This document shows positions 5,843-6,911 of a stretch of DNA of 6,911 nucleotides, one piece after another. A program made the translations under genes and the position numbers. Within the stretch, counting starts at the first letter, position 1. Every line of letters starts with the position of its first letter. Origin of the DNA: an uncultured beta proteobacterium. Lineage in GTDB: Bacteria; Pseudomonadota; Gammaproteobacteria; Burkholderiales; Burkholderiaceae_C. The stretch spans positions 1 through 6,911 of the forward strand of contig CAIMHL010000004.1 of assembly GCA_903840825.1 (NCBI GenBank). The letters run 5' to 3'. Below the pieces are notes generated by a model that was given only the letters and a program-made list of their open reading frames with translations, ran no database searches and had not been told where the DNA came from.

Positions 5843-6820
5843 TTAGAAGGAGTGAGAAACAAACACGCGAGTTCCGGTTTGGTCTTTAGTTGCAAGGGTG
5901 TCGAAGTTGTACATGCTGACAGACACGTTGGTGCGCTTGCTCAAGTCATACTGGGCACCAAGGGTGTAGCCCTTGCTGTCAACTTGTGTTGCTACAGTTG
6001 AATCGGTACTTTTTGTGCCGTACTGTGCACCCAAAGTAATAGCACCGATAGGCAGAGAAACGCCGTAGGCGGTTTCAGTAGTAATACCACCATTAGTTGC
6101 CACTAAACGAGAGTAACCAGCACCGATCTTGGCAACTGAGAGGTCGTAGTTGCCAGAGATACGGACGCGTGAATCTGCAGCGGTGCTGACAGCTACCAAA
6201 GCGTCACCTTGGCGTGTCCACGATGTGTAATCAGCGCCAGCGCTAACTTTACCCAATGCGTAGGCTACAGCAATACCAAAGCTTGGTGTGGCTACAGCGG
6301 CACCACTGGTACCGGCATTCAAGCCAGAGCCAGTTAAGGCACCACGGTCAACGTAGTTAACAGACAGTTTCAGACCAGGTGCAAGTTCGTTGGTGGTGTA
6401 GCTGACGATATCAATGTTTGAATTGGCAGAGTAAACACGGCCTTGCAGGTCGTAGCCAGGAGCGCCAGCAGCTGCGCGGGGAACAATGCCACTGCCTGTG
6501 GTTTCAACAGTAGCCAACACGATTTTGCCGAAGGAGCCTTCCAGAGTCAGATTGGCATCTTCGCCAGTGCCAGCGCCATCACGCATCATGCCGCCCAAGG
6601 TCACTTGAGCAGAAGCTTTCAATCCACCGCCCAAGTCTTCTGAAGCCACGAGTTTGATGGCAGCAGTGTCAACACCAAGACCACCAGTGCGCACAGCAGC
6701 GGAACCAGCTTGTTTAGTTTCGTAGCCTGTTGTGAAGTTACCTGTCAGTGCAACGCTTGACTGAGCAAAAGAAGCGCCGGAAGCAGCCAATACGGCCATA
6801 GCGATGAGAGTTTTTTTCAT
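5843..6820 (-). CDS. General outer-membrane porin, betaproteobacterial Omp32-like (porin_4) family
   Basis: The product is a passive, probably trimeric 16-stranded diffusion porin. ATG at 6820 has GGAGA (6829-6833) eight bases upstream. The 325-residue product starts with a classical Sec signal (MKKTLIAMAVLAASGASFA, cleavage before Gln20); the mature form has about 306 residues and no cysteine. Family signs are the opening SSVALTGNF strand (usually SSVTLYG), AIKLVASEDLGGGLKASAQV (~54-73), the NLTLEGSFGKIVLATVE segment (~90-106) before the constriction loop, repeated alternating strands with polar loops, the late YTLGAQYDLSKRTNVSVSMYNF block and a terminal FVSHSF with C-terminal Phe for BAM recognition. 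It is at the short end for the family, and the Tyr of the first-strand VTLYG motif is replaced. Base composition is less GC-biased than tamB, as is common for highly expressed porins. Anion or cation preference cannot be read from the sequence. Confidence 0.92.
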   Translation of the reverse strand: MKKTLIAMAVLAASGASFAQSSVALTGNFTTGYETKQAGSAAVRTGGLGVDTAAIKLVASEDLGGGLKASAQVTLGGMMRDGAGTGEDANLTLEGSFGKIVLATVETTGSGIVPRAAAGAPGYDLQGRVYSANSNIDIVSYTTNELAPGLKLSVNYVDRGALTGSGLNAGTSGAAVATPSFGIAVAYALGKVSAGADYTSWTRQGDALVAVSTAADSRVRISGNYDLSVAKIGAGYSRLVATNGGITTETAYGVSLPIGAITLGAQYGTKSTDSTVATQVDSKGYTLGAQYDLSKRTNVSVSMYNFDTLATKDQTGTRVFVSHSF

Positions 6821-6840
6821 GTCGTGTTTCTCCGAGGATA

Positions 6841-6911
6841 AATAAAATAATTAACTGTTTAGGAATCGTTTCCCGAACAGAAGTTAATGTATCGGACGAT
6901 CATCTAATATG
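6841..6911 (-). promoter_or_regulatory. Porin upstream region with a long imperfect dyad (6851-6887)
   Basis: Between the porin start and the window edge the DNA is AT-rich. Positions 6851-6887 fold into one extended hairpin: TTAACT/AGTTAA outer arms, a 3-base bulge, GTTT/GAAC, one mismatch, GGAA/TTCC and a 4-base loop. It ends 30 bases before the ATG. Beside it, AT-rich sequence (TTATTTTATTTAT on the minus strand, ~6838-6850) could supply a -10 box, which would make the dyad an operator over the -35 region. If transcription instead starts further up, the dyad would be a 5' UTR structure. The full promoter may extend beyond the window. Confidence 0.45.

Noticed and set aside
5744..6001. Plus-strand frame of 85 codons across the terminator and porin 3' end
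   Set aside because: It crosses the intrinsic terminator and is antisense to the porin, with no ribosome site or domain.

Overview
The window looks like a chromosomal segment from a Gram-negative betaproteobacterium, most likely order Burkholderiales and family Comamonadaceae (a Rhodoferax-like organism). This rests on family-level resemblance only: a Burkholderiales-type TamB, a porin of the Omp32-like 'porin_4' type with signal peptide and terminal Phe, an OmpW, and a DUF3047 lipoprotein. The host assignment is an inference and no database search was possible.

Layout. Positions 1-3072 (+) hold the C-terminal ~1,023 codons of tamB, cut by the left edge of the window. A tRNA-Arg(CCT) with encoded CCA follows on the same strand (3108-3182). 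Converging on it is a small membrane-anchored protein of unknown function (3197-3697, -). A divergent AT-rich intergenic region separates that gene from a 63-residue lipoprotein (3859-4050, +). The lipoprotein converges with a DUF3047 lipoprotein (4068-4838, -). Upstream on the minus strand lie ompW (4888-5607) and a general porin (5843-6820), each apparently its own transcription unit: a weak hairpin terminator follows ompW, and a textbook intrinsic terminator preceded by a GNRA-capped hairpin follows the porin.

Functional theme. Apart from the tRNA, every gene appears to act in the cell envelope. TamB spans the periplasm and serves outer-membrane protein or lipid traffic. Two lipoproteins, an 8-stranded barrel (OmpW) and a trimeric-type porin follow, plus one inner-membrane-anchored protein. 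The genes are not arranged as one operon, because strands alternate and terminators separate them. A shared pathway is therefore not shown, beyond the general fact that barrels depend on envelope assembly machinery.

I found no mobile element, CRISPR array, toxin-antitoxin pair, defence system or other candidate new multi-gene system. The points most worth a second look are small. They are a tRNA-Arg with C instead of the near-universal U55 and a C1-G72 end; an 18-bp near-perfect palindrome upstream of ompW; a long imperfect dyad just upstream of the porin; a DUF3047 gene with no Shine-Dalgarno but a -10-like box at leaderless spacing; and a compositionally odd palindrome-bearing start of the window.
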